A stretch of DNA of 64,000 bases from Lacibacter cauensis (GCF_007830055.1 NZ_VLLE01000004.1:587248-651247); one strand, 5' to 3'. Positions 1 to 8,350 are shown, numbered from the stretch's first letter. Notes: generated from the sequence alone by a model not told the origin. Made by a program: numbers and translations.

Positions 1-54
1 CGTCTGACGGATTACAAAGAAGTAAAGGAATTAGGAATACTTCAGTGTCAATAA
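1..54 (+). CDS. C-terminal end of an upstream gene (partial)
   Basis: Frame 1 is open from the window edge to a TAA at 52-54, giving 17 residues (ending LGILQCQ). It is followed by a 31-base AT-rich gap before the oxidoreductase gene at 86, so it would fit as the preceding gene of the same transcription unit. The fragment is too short to assign a family, and it could be a chance open frame. Confidence 0.3.
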   Translation, partial: RLTDYKEVKELGILQCQ

Positions 55-85
55 AAAACAAATAATAAATATCTAAACCATAAAC

Positions 86-1405
86 ATGAACAACGATAAC
101 AATTCACGCAGGGAGTTTGTAAAAACTTCTTCGCTGCTTGCCGGCGGTCTTATCATGAGTCCGCTACTATCAAAAGCTAATTTCTTTTCAGGTGCCGAGG
201 GCGTCATTAAAATTGCCTTAGTTGGTTGCGGTGGCCGTGGTACCGGTGCAGCCACACAGGCATTATTGAGCAAACAAAATGTAAAGCTGGTGGCAATGGC
301 CGATGCTTTTCGTGATAAGCTCGACACTTGTTATAAACGCCTGATGAGTGATGATGGCTCCGGCTCTTCTGTAAAATCGAAAGTAGATGTGCCGGAAGAA
401 AATAAGTTTGTTGGATTTGATGGATATGCCAAAGCCATTGCATTGGCCGATGTGGTGATCTTAACCACACCTCCCGGCTTCCGTCCCATTCATTTTGAAG
501 AAGCGGTGAACAAAGGCAAGCATGTGTTCATGGAAAAACCGGTAGCAACCGATCCCGTTGGTATCCGCCGTGTACTGGATGCTGCTGAAAAAGCAAAACA
601 GAAAAAACTGAATGTGGTTGTTGGTCTGCAACGCCGTTATCAAAATTCTTACAGAGAATTATATAAACGCAAAGACATTATTGGTGATATCACATCTGCA
701 CAAGCCTGGTGGAACAACGATGGTGTGTGGGTAAACAAACGCAAATACGGACAAACAGAAATGGAATACCAGATGCGTAACTGGTATTATTTCAACTGGC
801 TTTGCGGCGATCATATTGTGGAGCAACACATTCACAATATTGATGTGGTGAATTGGTTCAAAGGTAGTTTCCCCGTAAAAGCTCAAGGTATGGGCGGTAG
901 ACAAGTGCGTAAAGGAAAAGATCACGGTGAAATCTTCGATCACCACTTTGTTGAGTTTACCTATGCCGACGGATCTGTGTTGAACAGCCAGTGCCGTCAT
1001 ATTCCCGGTACGATGAGTCGTGTGGATGAATTGATCATTGGTACCAAAGGAAGCATTAAAGGCGATGCAGCAACGATCTTAGATGCAAAAGGTAAACCTG
1101 TTTACCAGTTCGATAAGAAAGGCGAAAACAATCCTTACCAGAACGAGCATGATGAACTGTTTGCAGCCATTGCCAAAGGCGAATACAAATTTGCTGATGC
1201 GGAGATTGGTGCAAAGAGTACGCTTACAGCTATTATGGGACGTATGGCCACTTACTCCGGCCAACTGCTGGAGTGGGATAAAGTACTTGCTTCTAATCTC
1301 GATCTGCAGCCAAAGAAATACGATTGGGATGCAGCACCACCAATTTTACCAAATGATGATGGTTATTACCCTGTTGCAGTTCCGGGTGTTACAAAATATG
1401 TTTAA
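86..1405 (+). CDS. Gfo/Idh/MocA family oxidoreductase, Tat-exported
   Basis: A 439-residue NAD(P)-dependent sugar/inositol-type dehydrogenase of the Gfo/Idh/MocA family. Residues 7-13 read SRREFVK, a textbook twin-arginine export motif, followed by a hydrophobic stretch (LLAGGLIMSPLL). The enzyme is therefore probably folded with its cofactor in the cytoplasm and exported to the periplasm. The Rossmann loop VGCGGRG lies near residues 46-52 and the family EKP motif (lysine that contacts substrate and nicotinamide) at 150-152. The family's C-terminal alpha/beta domain follows. Substrate cannot be read from sequence. Exported Bacteroidota members usually act on glycan-derived sugars. A hairpin terminator follows at 1427-1455. 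Confidence 0.93.
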   Translation: MNNDNNSRREFVKTSSLLAGGLIMSPLLSKANFFSGAEGVIKIALVGCGGRGTGAATQALLSKQNVKLVAMADAFRDKLDTCYKRLMSDDGSGSSVKSKVDVPEENKFVGFDGYAKAIALADVVILTTPPGFRPIHFEEAVNKGKHVFMEKPVATDPVGIRRVLDAAEKAKQKKLNVVVGLQRRYQNSYRELYKRKDIIGDITSAQAWWNNDGVWVNKRKYGQTEMEYQMRNWYYFNWLCGDHIVEQHIHNIDVVNWFKGSFPVKAQGMGGRQVRKGKDHGEIFDHHFVEFTYADGSVLNSQCRHIPGTMSRVDELIIGTKGSIKGDAATILDAKGKPVYQFDKKGENNPYQNEHDELFAAIAKGEYKFADAEIGAKSTLTAIMGRMATYSGQLLEWDKVLASNLDLQPKKYDWDAAPPILPNDDGYYPVAVPGVTKYV

Positions 1406-1426
1406 TCATTACTAATTGCATAAACC

Positions 1427-1455
1427 AAGGCCATCGGTTAACGATGGCCTTTTTT
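1427..1455 (+). terminator. Rho-independent terminator after the oxidoreductase
   Basis: A 10-bp stem (AAGGCCATCG, 1427-1436, with CGATGGCCTT, 1442-1451) and a 5-base loop run into a T tract ending at 1455. It lies 22 bases after the stop codon at 1405. Confidence 0.9.
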
Positions 1456-1475
1456 ATGTGTGAATATCTGTTCTT

Positions 1476-1539
1476 CGTTCCGTAGGAACGCCTGATCGGT
1501 AGGATCCAAACATAACACGATGCGTTCCTATCGGAACGC
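1476..1539. repeat. REP-like pair of palindromes with GTTCC/GGAAC stems
   Basis: Two small hairpins share one stem sequence: CGTTCC-GTA-GGAACG at 1476-1490 and GCGTTCC-TATC-GGAACGC at 1522-1539. The outer arms (GTAGGAACGC at 1482-1491 and GCGTTCCTA at 1522-1530) are also inverted relative to each other. This architecture resembles the bacterial repetitive extragenic palindromes that are mobilised by REP-associated transposases. No transposase is present nearby, and copy number in the genome is unknown. Confidence 0.6.
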
Positions 1540-1689
1540 TTGTTGTATTGCGTATATAATGCTACCCACCATAAGTACCTAACGGCACAAAAATCATCTT
1601 CGAAAACAGGGTTATGTATTTATGTTAGTATATCTCTGCATTGTTCTTTTACATTCACTAACTTGTTGTTTGTTTTAAGAATATAGCTT

Positions 1690-2331
1690 ATGGATATTAC
1701 CATCTATTTAGAAGAAGCTGCTCAGGTGTCTATTGCATTCATCATTGGTGCAGTCATTGGCTTAGAACGTGAGTTCCGTAGCAAACCTGCAGGTTTTCGT
1801 ACCATGATCTTTATTTGTGTGGGTTCCTGTTTGTATACCATTCTTTCCAAAGAAAGCAATACCGTCAGTCCCGATCGTATTGCCAGTAACATCGTAACAG
1901 GTATTGGTTTCATTGGCGCAGGCGTTATTTTTAAAGAGGGTATTTCGGTAAACGGTTTAACAACTGCAGCGTTGATCTGGATCACAGCTGCCTTAGGTAT
2001 GGCCATTGGCTATCACAACTATCCATTAGCCGTTGTTGTAAGCAGTATGGTGGTGGTTGCGTTGTTTGTACTGGAACCTGTACAACGTTTCATTAACCGC
2101 TTACATAAAGTGAAAGATTACAAAGTAAGAACCAGCGATACCAGCGATTTGTTTAAAACAGAACTCGAACAGTTTTTTACGGCACACGACATCAGCTTCC
2201 GCTGTATGAAAATGATCAAAGAAAATAACGATGCTGTTTATCTCTACCGCATCGGTGCTCCCAAGCACGATTACGATATGGTGAACGATTATTTTCTTAA
2301 ACACAAAAACATCAAGAGCTTTGATGTGTAA
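1690..2331 (+). CDS. MgtC/SapB family membrane protein
   Basis: A 213-residue protein with four to five N-terminal hydrophobic helices (residues about 10-130) and a soluble C-terminal domain of about 75 residues. The family signature is visible: GAVIGLEREFRSKPAGFRT near 19-37, then NIVTGIGFIGAGVIFK and the LTTAALIWITAALGMAIG helix. MgtC proteins sit in the inner membrane and modulate F-type ATPase activity or cope with low Mg2+. The MgtC/SapB group also contains members of unknown role, so only the family is assigned. It stands alone between a REP-like region and the phenylacetate genes. Confidence 0.9.
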   Translation: MDITIYLEEAAQVSIAFIIGAVIGLEREFRSKPAGFRTMIFICVGSCLYTILSKESNTVSPDRIASNIVTGIGFIGAGVIFKEGISVNGLTTAALIWITAALGMAIGYHNYPLAVVVSSMVVVALFVLEPVQRFINRLHKVKDYKVRTSDTSDLFKTELEQFFTAHDISFRCMKMIKENNDAVYLYRIGAPKHDYDMVNDYFLKHKNIKSFDV

Positions 2332-2360
2332 TTTTATGGCCTCTTATTAACTATTGCTTT

Positions 2361-3137
2361 ATGTCATCCATTTTATTTGAAATAAAAAATTCGGTAGCGT
2401 TCATTACGCTTAACCGTCCCGATAAGTTTAATTCCTTCAATCGTGAAATGGCGTTGTTGCTGCAAAGCAAGCTCGACGAATGTGCATCGCTGCACGAAGT
2501 ACGTTGTGTGTACATTACCGGTGCAGGCAAAGCATTTTGTGCTGGACAGGATATTGGTGAATTAGTAGGTGAACACAAAATCGAACTGGCACAGATCTTA
2601 TCTGAACACTATAACCCGATTGTTAAACGCATACGCAATCTGCCGAAGCCGGTTATTGCAGCTGTAAATGGTGTGGCTGCAGGTGCGGGTGCCAACATTG
2701 CGTTGTGTTGTGATATTGTTGTGGCGGCAGAATCAGCCTCTTTCATCCAGGCATTTTCAAAAATTGGTTTGATACCCGACAGTGGCGGCACATTTACGTT
2801 GCCACGTTTGATCGGTTGGCAAAAAGCAAGCGCTTTGATGATGACATGTGATAAGGTTTCTGCAACAGATGCAGAAAAAATGGGTATGCTTTACAAAGTA
2901 CATCCGGATATAATTTTTGAAGAAGAAAGTAAAAAGATGGCACAAACATTGGCAGCAATGCCCACCAAAGGTTTGGCGTATACCAAACATGTATTGAACT
3001 ATTCGTTCAACAACTCCTGGGAAGAACAATTGCAACTGGAAGATCAGTTTCAACAGAAAGCGGCAACAACGGAAGATTACCAGGAAGGTATTACTGCATT
3101 TTTAGAAAAAAGAACGCCGAACTTTAAGGGAAATTAA
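2361..3137 (+). CDS. paaG: 2-(1,2-epoxy-1,2-dihydrophenyl)acetyl-CoA isomerase-like enoyl-CoA hydratase (PaaG)
   Basis: A 258-residue crotonase-fold protein. The oxyanion-hole segment AGKAFCAGQDIGEL lies near residues 53-66 and the second conserved loop GVAAGAGANIALCCD near 105-119. The motif KIGLIPDSGGTF near 134-145 carries the Asp typical of PaaG isomerases rather than the Glu pair of true hydratases. PaaG converts the phenylacetyl-CoA epoxide to an oxepin in aerobic phenylacetate breakdown. The gene for PaaI starts 10 bases after its stop, and PaaY lies about 1.2 kb on, which supports the pathway call. Other crotonase functions remain possible. Confidence 0.85.
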   Translation: MSSILFEIKNSVAFITLNRPDKFNSFNREMALLLQSKLDECASLHEVRCVYITGAGKAFCAGQDIGELVGEHKIELAQILSEHYNPIVKRIRNLPKPVIAAVNGVAAGAGANIALCCDIVVAAESASFIQAFSKIGLIPDSGGTFTLPRLIGWQKASALMMTCDKVSATDAEKMGMLYKVHPDIIFEEESKKMAQTLAAMPTKGLAYTKHVLNYSFNNSWEEQLQLEDQFQQKAATTEDYQEGITAFLEKRTPNFKGN

Positions 3138-3147
3138 AAAGCATACC

Positions 3148-3561
3148 ATGGCTACTCCCACTCAGGTAATTGAACACATGCTGCAACACGATCGCTTCAG
3201 CCAATGGCTGGGCATTTCGGTTATAGAAATTAAAGAAGGCTACAGCAAAATAAAAATGACGGTACGGGAAGAGATGCTCAATGGCTTTGGCATTGTACAT
3301 GGCGGCATTGCTTTTTCGCTGGCCGACAGTGCTTTTGCATTCGCCTGCAACAACCGGAATGATTTATCGGTAGCATTAGATACCTCCATCAACTTTATTA
3401 AACCTGTCCATCCCGGCGATGAACTGCTTGCCGAAGCAAAAGAGTTGCACAATGGCCGATCAACAGGTTTATATCATATTTCCATTTATAACCAACACAA
3501 TCATTTGGTGGCGCAGTTTAAAGGTACCTGCTACCGTACAGGAAAACCGCTTGTTTCTTAG
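3148..3561 (+). CDS. paaI: Hydroxyphenylacetyl-CoA thioesterase PaaI
   Basis: A 137-residue hotdog-fold thioesterase. The motif GIVHGGIAFSLADSAFAFA (residues about 49-67) holds the HGG loop and the helix Asp used for catalysis in PaaI. PaaI releases CoA from ring-hydroxylated phenylacetyl-CoA and other stalled intermediates of the phenylacetate pathway. It follows paaG by 10 bases and was probably cotranscribed with it. Length matches the family. Confidence 0.9.
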   Translation: MATPTQVIEHMLQHDRFSQWLGISVIEIKEGYSKIKMTVREEMLNGFGIVHGGIAFSLADSAFAFACNNRNDLSVALDTSINFIKPVHPGDELLAEAKELHNGRSTGLYHISIYNQHNHLVAQFKGTCYRTGKPLVS

Positions 3562-3622
3562 CCATCATTGCAAATACAATGGCTTTTGTTTACTTTAAGA
3601 TACTCCCTTAAAATTTCACATT

Positions 3623-4306
3623 ATGAAACAGGTATCTTATTGGGCAAGTAAACATGTTACCGCAGCCAGGCTTATCATTATTCTGCTTTACATTCCCCTT
3701 AATATTCTTGGTTACATAACCGGTTCGCTACTATGGGATGTGCAGATTGAACTTACTCCTTTGTTCTTAACAGCATTGCAGTAACGGTTGTACTTTTATA
3801 TATCACTTATCAAAAAAAAAGCACCTTACTATCAAAAGAAATTGTACCAGTTTACAATTGGAGTCTGTACATTCTGCATCATATGCTTTTATGGCAACCA
3901 ATCACGCACTCCTGATTTATATCTTCCTTTTTCTAACACATCACAGGCAGTTAGTGTATTTGAAAAGGAACATAGTTCGGTTATAAAAGAAAAGATCAAA
4001 ACAAAAAAGGAAACAAGACAGTTAAAAAAAGAGCTGAGAAAAAAATTTAGAAAAGCAGTGGCTGATGAAGAAGGGATGAAAACCTGGGTGAAGATTCTGC
4101 TTATTGTATTAACCGTTCTTGTTGCATTACTTCTTTTATATGGTGTGGCCGGTCTGGCCTGTACACTTTCGTGCAACGGCTCAGAGGCTGCGGCATGGCT
4201 GGTTGGCATACTTGGATTAGCCGGAGTTATTGCAGGTATGTTCTTTGTTATTCGTGGTATCGTGGGCAGAAAGAAAAAAGCAAAAAACCAACCAACGGCT
4301 AATTGA
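3623..4306 (+). pseudogene. Frame-disrupted membrane-protein gene between paaI and paaY
   Basis: An ATG at 3623 opens a convincing membrane-protein start (MKQVSYWASKHVTAARLII, then IPLNILGYITGSLLWD), but it hits TAA at 3782. The same frame resumes at once and runs to 4306, with a helical hydrophobic segment (FTIGVCTFCIICFYG), a lysine/glutamate-rich stretch and two C-terminal TM helices. Between about 3778 and 3813 the next frame reads a better membrane continuation (AVTVVLLYITYQKK). The simplest reconstructions are a missing base near 3777 plus one extra A in the nine-A run at 3812-3820, or a single nonsense codon. The downstream ATG at 3788 has no evident ribosome site. An intact product would be about 228 residues. 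Family not recognised. Confidence 0.6.
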
Positions 4307-4309
4307 TTT

Positions 4310-4317
4310 TACATTTG
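4310..4317 (+). promoter_or_regulatory. TAnnTTTG -7 element upstream of paaY
   Basis: TACATTTG matches the Bacteroidota -7 consensus TAnnTTTG and ends 17 bases before the ATG at 4335. No clear -33 TTTG lies 19-21 bases further up, so this is a partial match. It would let paaY be transcribed separately from the disrupted gene before it. Confidence 0.45.
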
Positions 4318-4334
4318 TCGGAACTTCATCTTTT

Positions 4335-4931
4335 ATGATCTATTCCTTTAAAGGTTTTATTCCGGTTGTACACGAAACATCGTTTGTACATCCGCAAGCT
4401 GCTGTAACAGGTAATGTTGTTATTGGTAAGCATTGTTATATTGGTCCGGGTGCTGCTTTACGTGGCGATTGGGGTGGAATTGTTTTAGAAGATGGCTGCA
4501 ATGTGCAGGAAAATTGTACCATCCATATGTTTCCCGGCGTTACAGTTGTATTAAAAGAGGGTGCTCATATTGGTCATGGTGCGGTTATACATGGTGCAAG
4601 TATTGGCCGCAATTGTTTAGTAGGAATGAACAGTGTAATTATGGATAACGTTGTTCTCGGCGATGAATGCATTGTTGGCGCACTCAGCTTTATTAAAGAA
4701 GGCGAAATGTTTGCACCAAGAAGTTTAATTGTAGGCAACCCCGCCAAAAAAATAAAAGAAGTGAGCGAAGAAATGATTGCCTGGAAAACAAAAGGTACTC
4801 AACTCTATCAATCGCTGCCTGCCGATATGCAGAATGAATGGGAACCCTGTGAACCCTTAAGAGAAATACCGGCAAACAGGCCGCCACAGGAAAGACTCTA
4901 TGAGCACTGGAAGTCTAATCAGAATCACTGA
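4335..4931 (+). CDS. paaY: PaaY family gamma-carbonic-anhydrase-like hexapeptide protein
   Basis: A 198-residue left-handed beta-helix protein. The start at 4335 (MIYSFKGFIPVVHET) is chosen because it aligns with the family N-terminus; an in-frame upstream extension into the preceding gene looks spurious. Hexapeptide repeats run from residue about 20 to 140, with the metal-ligand histidines in CTIHMFPG and AHIGHGAVIHGA. The C-terminal helical tail (EMIAWKTKGTQLYQSLPADM) is typical of PaaY. PaaY is a thioesterase/carbonic-anhydrase relative that clears dead-end CoA thioesters in phenylacetate catabolism. CaiE is the nearest alternative name. Confidence 0.87.
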   Translation: MIYSFKGFIPVVHETSFVHPQAAVTGNVVIGKHCYIGPGAALRGDWGGIVLEDGCNVQENCTIHMFPGVTVVLKEGAHIGHGAVIHGASIGRNCLVGMNSVIMDNVVLGDECIVGALSFIKEGEMFAPRSLIVGNPAKKIKEVSEEMIAWKTKGTQLYQSLPADMQNEWEPCEPLREIPANRPPQERLYEHWKSNQNH

Positions 4932-5290
4932 GTGCATAATAACTATAACTTTCGCTATACCTCAAAGACTTTATCAATTAACCTGCTCGAAATGTTCATT
5001 TTTTACATATCGTAAAAAAAACATATAAAAAATTTGGATTTTAATGCGCTACATATATCTTTGTACTCCAATAAGCGTTTCCACTTATCCGTAGACTAGC
5101 CGTACTCCTCCTATCCTTCGTAATAAGCCAGCCATTTTCTTACAGTTTTCAGAGTTGTTTGTACTACTCTGCAGCAACTGTCATGCTTATCCAAATTCCT
5201 TCAGAAAAGTTTTTGTTTTCAATTCCTGTTAACTACCACAAATCCCTCCTACGGCTAAACCTATTTATCAATTTTTTAAAAACATTTTAA
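4932..5290 (+). other. 359-base intergenic region: promoter and long leader of the T9SS cargo gene
   Basis: No credible open reading frame is seen. The first 100 bases are AT-rich and hold a promoter match (see 5033-5063). About 220 bases of pyrimidine-rich leader then separate the predicted start of transcription (near 5068-5072) from the ATG at 5291. Long leaders are unusual here, where several TAnnTTTG elements sit within 20 bases of a start codon. I see no strong hairpin in the leader by eye. Confidence 0.6.
5033..5063 (+). promoter_or_regulatory. Full Bacteroidota-type promoter (TTTG-N19-TATCTTTG)
   Basis: TTTG at 5033-5036 and TATCTTTG at 5056-5063 are separated by 19 bases, matching the -33/-7 consensus of the Bacteroidota primary sigma factor in sequence and spacing. 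It would drive the secreted protein gene at 5291. Confidence 0.7.
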
Positions 5291-7321
5291 ATGAAAACAA
5301 ATTCTACTCTTTTCAAAAGCGTAGCTGCATTTTTTTTGTTAGTTATCTCGTTTGCAGCTAAAACAAATGCACAGTCTGCGTCAATTTCACCAAGTAATTC
5401 AACAATTGTTGCTGGACAATCGCAAACATTTACAGTTACCACTTCTGGTTTTGGAGGGGATAACAACAACAGGAGTTTTGTCTACACAATTACTGGCCCG
5501 GGTGCAACTATCCCTGCAAGCCCTGCCACGTTTAATTGTACTTCTGGCTGTAATAACGAAAGTGAAAGTTTTACATTTAACACACCAGGTTCTTACAATG
5601 TTTCTGTTACAGTAACACAGACTCAAGGTGGCTCTGCAACAGCTACAACATCCACAACAATAACAGTTACGCCTCCGCCAGCACCGGCTGTAACACTTAC
5701 ACCTTCTCCTGCTTCTACTATTGCAACCGGATCTGTAAGTTTTACTGCAGCTACAAGCAACTTTACCGGTTCGGGTACAATAAACTATACATGGAGTGTT
5801 AGTCCGGGTACTGCAGGAGTTGATTATGTGATTCCTTCTGGTAACAGTAACACAAAAGCTATTACATTTAATACATTGGGCGATTACACTGTTACAGTTG
5901 TAGCATCAAGAAACGCACAAACAGCTTCTTCTTCATCAGTTGCAACTGTGTTTCAGCCAAACTTATACTCTACTTCGGGTACGGGTTCCATCAGAGCATA
6001 CAGAATTAATCCTGTTACAGGTGCAATTCAATATGGACCTGTAAGCATTGCAACTCCTGTAGATAATACAGCGGGTTTAGGTAAAAATAAATCCAGCGTA
6101 AATGATGCCAATGGAAATTTGTATTATATCCTTAATACAAATACCAATGAAGGGCAAGTACAAATCTATTCGGTAAGTCCTACTGGAGGTGCAAGCACAT
6201 CAGTAGGTTCAATAGATATGAATGGAGCTGGTAATACCGGCGATCTTGGTTTTGTTCGTTTGGCTTTCGATCAAAATGGGTTGGGTTGGATTGTTGCTGG
6301 TGATGGTTCTACCAATATTTATATTGCTTCTTTCCGTGGTAATGGATCTTCTGCTATCAGTAATGTAAATACATATGGCAATGCAACACTTACCTTTAGT
6401 GGCGCAGGTTCTGCTGCAGATTTTCAAAATGGAGATATTGCTTTTGGACCAGGTAATATTTTATATGCTTTGGCGAACGTTACAGGTGGCGACACATACA
6501 TTTATACATTAAACTCTACAACCTCACCAACTACACTTACACGTAAATGGACAGTTCAAACCGGCGGTGGCGTATTTACAGGAACTTCTGTAAATGGTGT
6601 AGCCTGGACCCAAACAGGTTCATTACATATTTCAACCGGTAATGGTATTTATTTTATCGATCAAACAACTGCTAATTCTTCAAACTCAACTGTACAGGCA
6701 ACACAGGTTTTAAGTTTCTCAGGTCTTACCGACCTTGCTTCAAGTGAGTTCCCTTCACAATCAACTCTGCCTGTAACATTTGGTGAAGTTGCCGTTAAGA
6801 AAGCAGGAGCAAATGCAGAAGTAAGCTGGTCTACTTTAAGTGAATTTAACAACAGTCATTTTATTGTTGAACGCAGTACAGATGCAGTTAGCTTTAGAAC
6901 AGTTGGCACTGTTGCAGGCAAAGGCAACAGCAGCTTTACACAGAACTACAGCTTCACTGATGCAGCAGTTAGCGGTACCGTTATTTACTATCGCATTAAA
7001 CAAGTTGATGTTGACGGTGTAAGCAGCTATTCTAAAACTGTTGCATTACGTATTGGTAACGCACGCATCAATAACTATACAGTTTATCCAAATCCGTTTG
7101 TAAGTAATATTAAAGTGCAAATTGATGCTAAAGAAAAAGAAGATGTAATGATCCGTATTAACAACCTTACCGGTCAAACCTTAATTACGAAAAAAGTAAC
7201 CGTGCAAGCTGGTAACAATATTGTGGTACTTGATAATCTGCAGCAACTTCAAAATGGTCTTTATATGATCGAAGTAATTGCAAAAGACGGCAAGCATACA
7301 CAAAAACTTATTAAAAACTAA
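5291..7321 (+). CDS. Large T9SS-exported protein with PKD-like domains and a type A sorting tail
   Basis: A 676-residue secreted protein. A Sec signal peptide (residues 1-27, cleaved after TNA) is followed by two PKD/Ig-like beta domains (about 30-125 and 130-225) rich in Thr, Ser and Val. A central region of about 260 residues looks propeller-like, with repeated Gly/Asn turns. An FnIII-like domain (about 495-595) opens with LPVTFGEVAV and WSTLSEFNNSHFIVERS. The C-terminal sorting domain (about 600-676) has the YPNPF motif and ends QNGLYMIEVIAKDGK..KLIKN. Such tails direct passage through the type IX machinery to the cell surface. No catalytic motif is seen, so a surface or adhesive role is inferred only. 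A strong terminator follows. Confidence 0.9.
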   Translation: MKTNSTLFKSVAAFFLLVISFAAKTNAQSASISPSNSTIVAGQSQTFTVTTSGFGGDNNNRSFVYTITGPGATIPASPATFNCTSGCNNESESFTFNTPGSYNVSVTVTQTQGGSATATTSTTITVTPPPAPAVTLTPSPASTIATGSVSFTAATSNFTGSGTINYTWSVSPGTAGVDYVIPSGNSNTKAITFNTLGDYTVTVVASRNAQTASSSSVATVFQPNLYSTSGTGSIRAYRINPVTGAIQYGPVSIATPVDNTAGLGKNKSSVNDANGNLYYILNTNTNEGQVQIYSVSPTGGASTSVGSIDMNGAGNTGDLGFVRLAFDQNGLGWIVAGDGSTNIYIASFRGNGSSAISNVNTYGNATLTFSGAGSAADFQNGDIAFGPGNILYALANVTGGDTYIYTLNSTTSPTTLTRKWTVQTGGGVFTGTSVNGVAWTQTGSLHISTGNGIYFIDQTTANSSNSTVQATQVLSFSGLTDLASSEFPSQSTLPVTFGEVAVKKAGANAEVSWSTLSEFNNSHFIVERSTDAVSFRTVGTVAGKGNSSFTQNYSFTDAAVSGTVIYYRIKQVDVDGVSSYSKTVALRIGNARINNYTVYPNPFVSNIKVQIDAKEKEDVMIRINNLTGQTLITKKVTVQAGNNIVVLDNLQQLQNGLYMIEVIAKDGKHTQKLIKN

Positions 7322-7358
7322 GTTTCAGAGGTAAATTAAAATATCCGGAAAAACCGTT

Positions 7359-7387
7359 GCCCCTCTCTTTGTGAGAGGGGCTTTTTT
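7359..7387 (+). terminator. Rho-independent terminator after the T9SS cargo gene
   Basis: A 9-bp GC-rich stem (GCCCCTCTC, 7359-7367; GAGAGGGGC, 7373-7381) with a 5-base loop is followed by a T run. It also lies next to the end of the convergent minus-strand gene at 7394. Confidence 0.92.
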
Positions 7388-7393
7388 ATACGA

Positions 7394-7786
7394 TTATTTA
7401 GATGTGTTGCCAAATTGCTGAATCAGTCGGCTCCGCTCTCTCGAAATTTTACGGCCTCTGAAAAACAGATACAGGTTAAAGAAAAGCATCAACCCTAAAT
7501 AAATACTGAAGCCCCCTATTTTATAGCTGAGCGTTTCCAGCATTCCACGACTATCAGCTACATCGCCGGCTATTTTCATAATAGTTAAAGCAAAGCCTAC
7601 ATTGAGGAGATAAAACCCGGTTTCGAATAATTTGTTAGTGCTGAAAGCGATTTCTTCTTTACCATGAAAAATTTCGAGCATAAAGGTTTTGCTGTTCTTA
7701 AAAAGAATGTGTGCCACATACCAGGTTAATGCAATAACAACAGGCAGATAAATTAAGTAAGCAGTGAAGTTGAATGATGTGTTCAT
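7394..7786 (-). CDS. Small three-helix membrane protein (tandem paralogue B)
   Basis: A 130-residue integral membrane protein with three predicted helices (about 9-27, 55-75 and 92-112) and a basic C-terminus (RGRKISRERSRL). It shares the internal motif NKLFETGFYLLNVGFALT with the gene directly upstream (NKLLLVGYYLLNLGYAAL) at the same relative position, so the two look like a duplicated pair. Only 5 bases separate them, implying one transcript. No family with known function is recognised. Confidence 0.8.
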   Translation of the reverse strand: MNTSFNFTAYLIYLPVVIALTWYVAHILFKNSKTFMLEIFHGKEEIAFSTNKLFETGFYLLNVGFALTIMKIAGDVADSRGMLETLSYKIGGFSIYLGLMLFFNLYLFFRGRKISRERSRLIQQFGNTSK

Positions 7787-7791
7787 AACAT

Positions 7792-8151
7792 TTATTGTTT
7801 TGTGTGAAGAGATGCTTGTTGACGTTTACGAATAAGATAAATCACCAGCATATTCATAAAATGAATGAGCGCAAGTGTGAGCATAATGCGGCCTGTCATG
7901 ATGAAAATGCTTTCAAACAAAGCCAACCAGGTGACTACTGTTGTCCACAACTGTATCATCAGCGCTGCATAACCAAGATTGAGCAGGTAGTAACCCACCA
8001 GCAACAGTTTATTAATAAAATCGGTGAGTGCTTCATTTCCTTCAAGCAAGCCAAGGATGTAGATACGGCCATTGCGGTAAAAACGTAAACCCACATGAAC
8101 GGTAATAAAATAGGTAAGCAACAGGTAAATGATGTAAGCGATACTGTTCAT
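7792..8151 (-). CDS. Small three-helix membrane protein (tandem paralogue A)
   Basis: A 119-residue membrane protein with helices at about 4-24, 45-65 and 84-107 and a basic C-terminal tail. It is the first gene of a two-gene minus-strand unit, and its downstream neighbour is a paralogue with the same topology. Both have a polar loop after helix 1 ending in an Asn-Lys-Leu before helix 2. A role as a two-component membrane complex is conceivable but unproven. Confidence 0.8.
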   Translation of the reverse strand: MNSIAYIIYLLLTYFITVHVGLRFYRNGRIYILGLLEGNEALTDFINKLLLVGYYLLNLGYAALMIQLWTTVVTWLALFESIFIMTGRIMLTLALIHFMNMLVIYLIRKRQQASLHTKQ

Positions 8152-8350
8152 ACTCTGTTTGTTTGATGAACACCGTAAAGCTAACTATTAGTTTTTGTAT
8201 TTTCAATATTTTCTGAAAATTAATTACATAACTAAGCTCTTTTCAATTTTCCAATAGTCGAAGACGCTTGCGGTCTTGATGCGAACCAAGGCGTCGGCAT
8301 GCAATGCCAGTGCTGTCAAACAGAAATGCTGCTGCTCGCTCCATAAAAAC

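Noticed and set aside
3788-4306. Independent 172-residue gene beginning at the ATG at 3788
   Set aside because: No ribosome or promoter signal before it, and the same frame upstream encodes a matching membrane-protein start, so it reads better as part of one broken gene.
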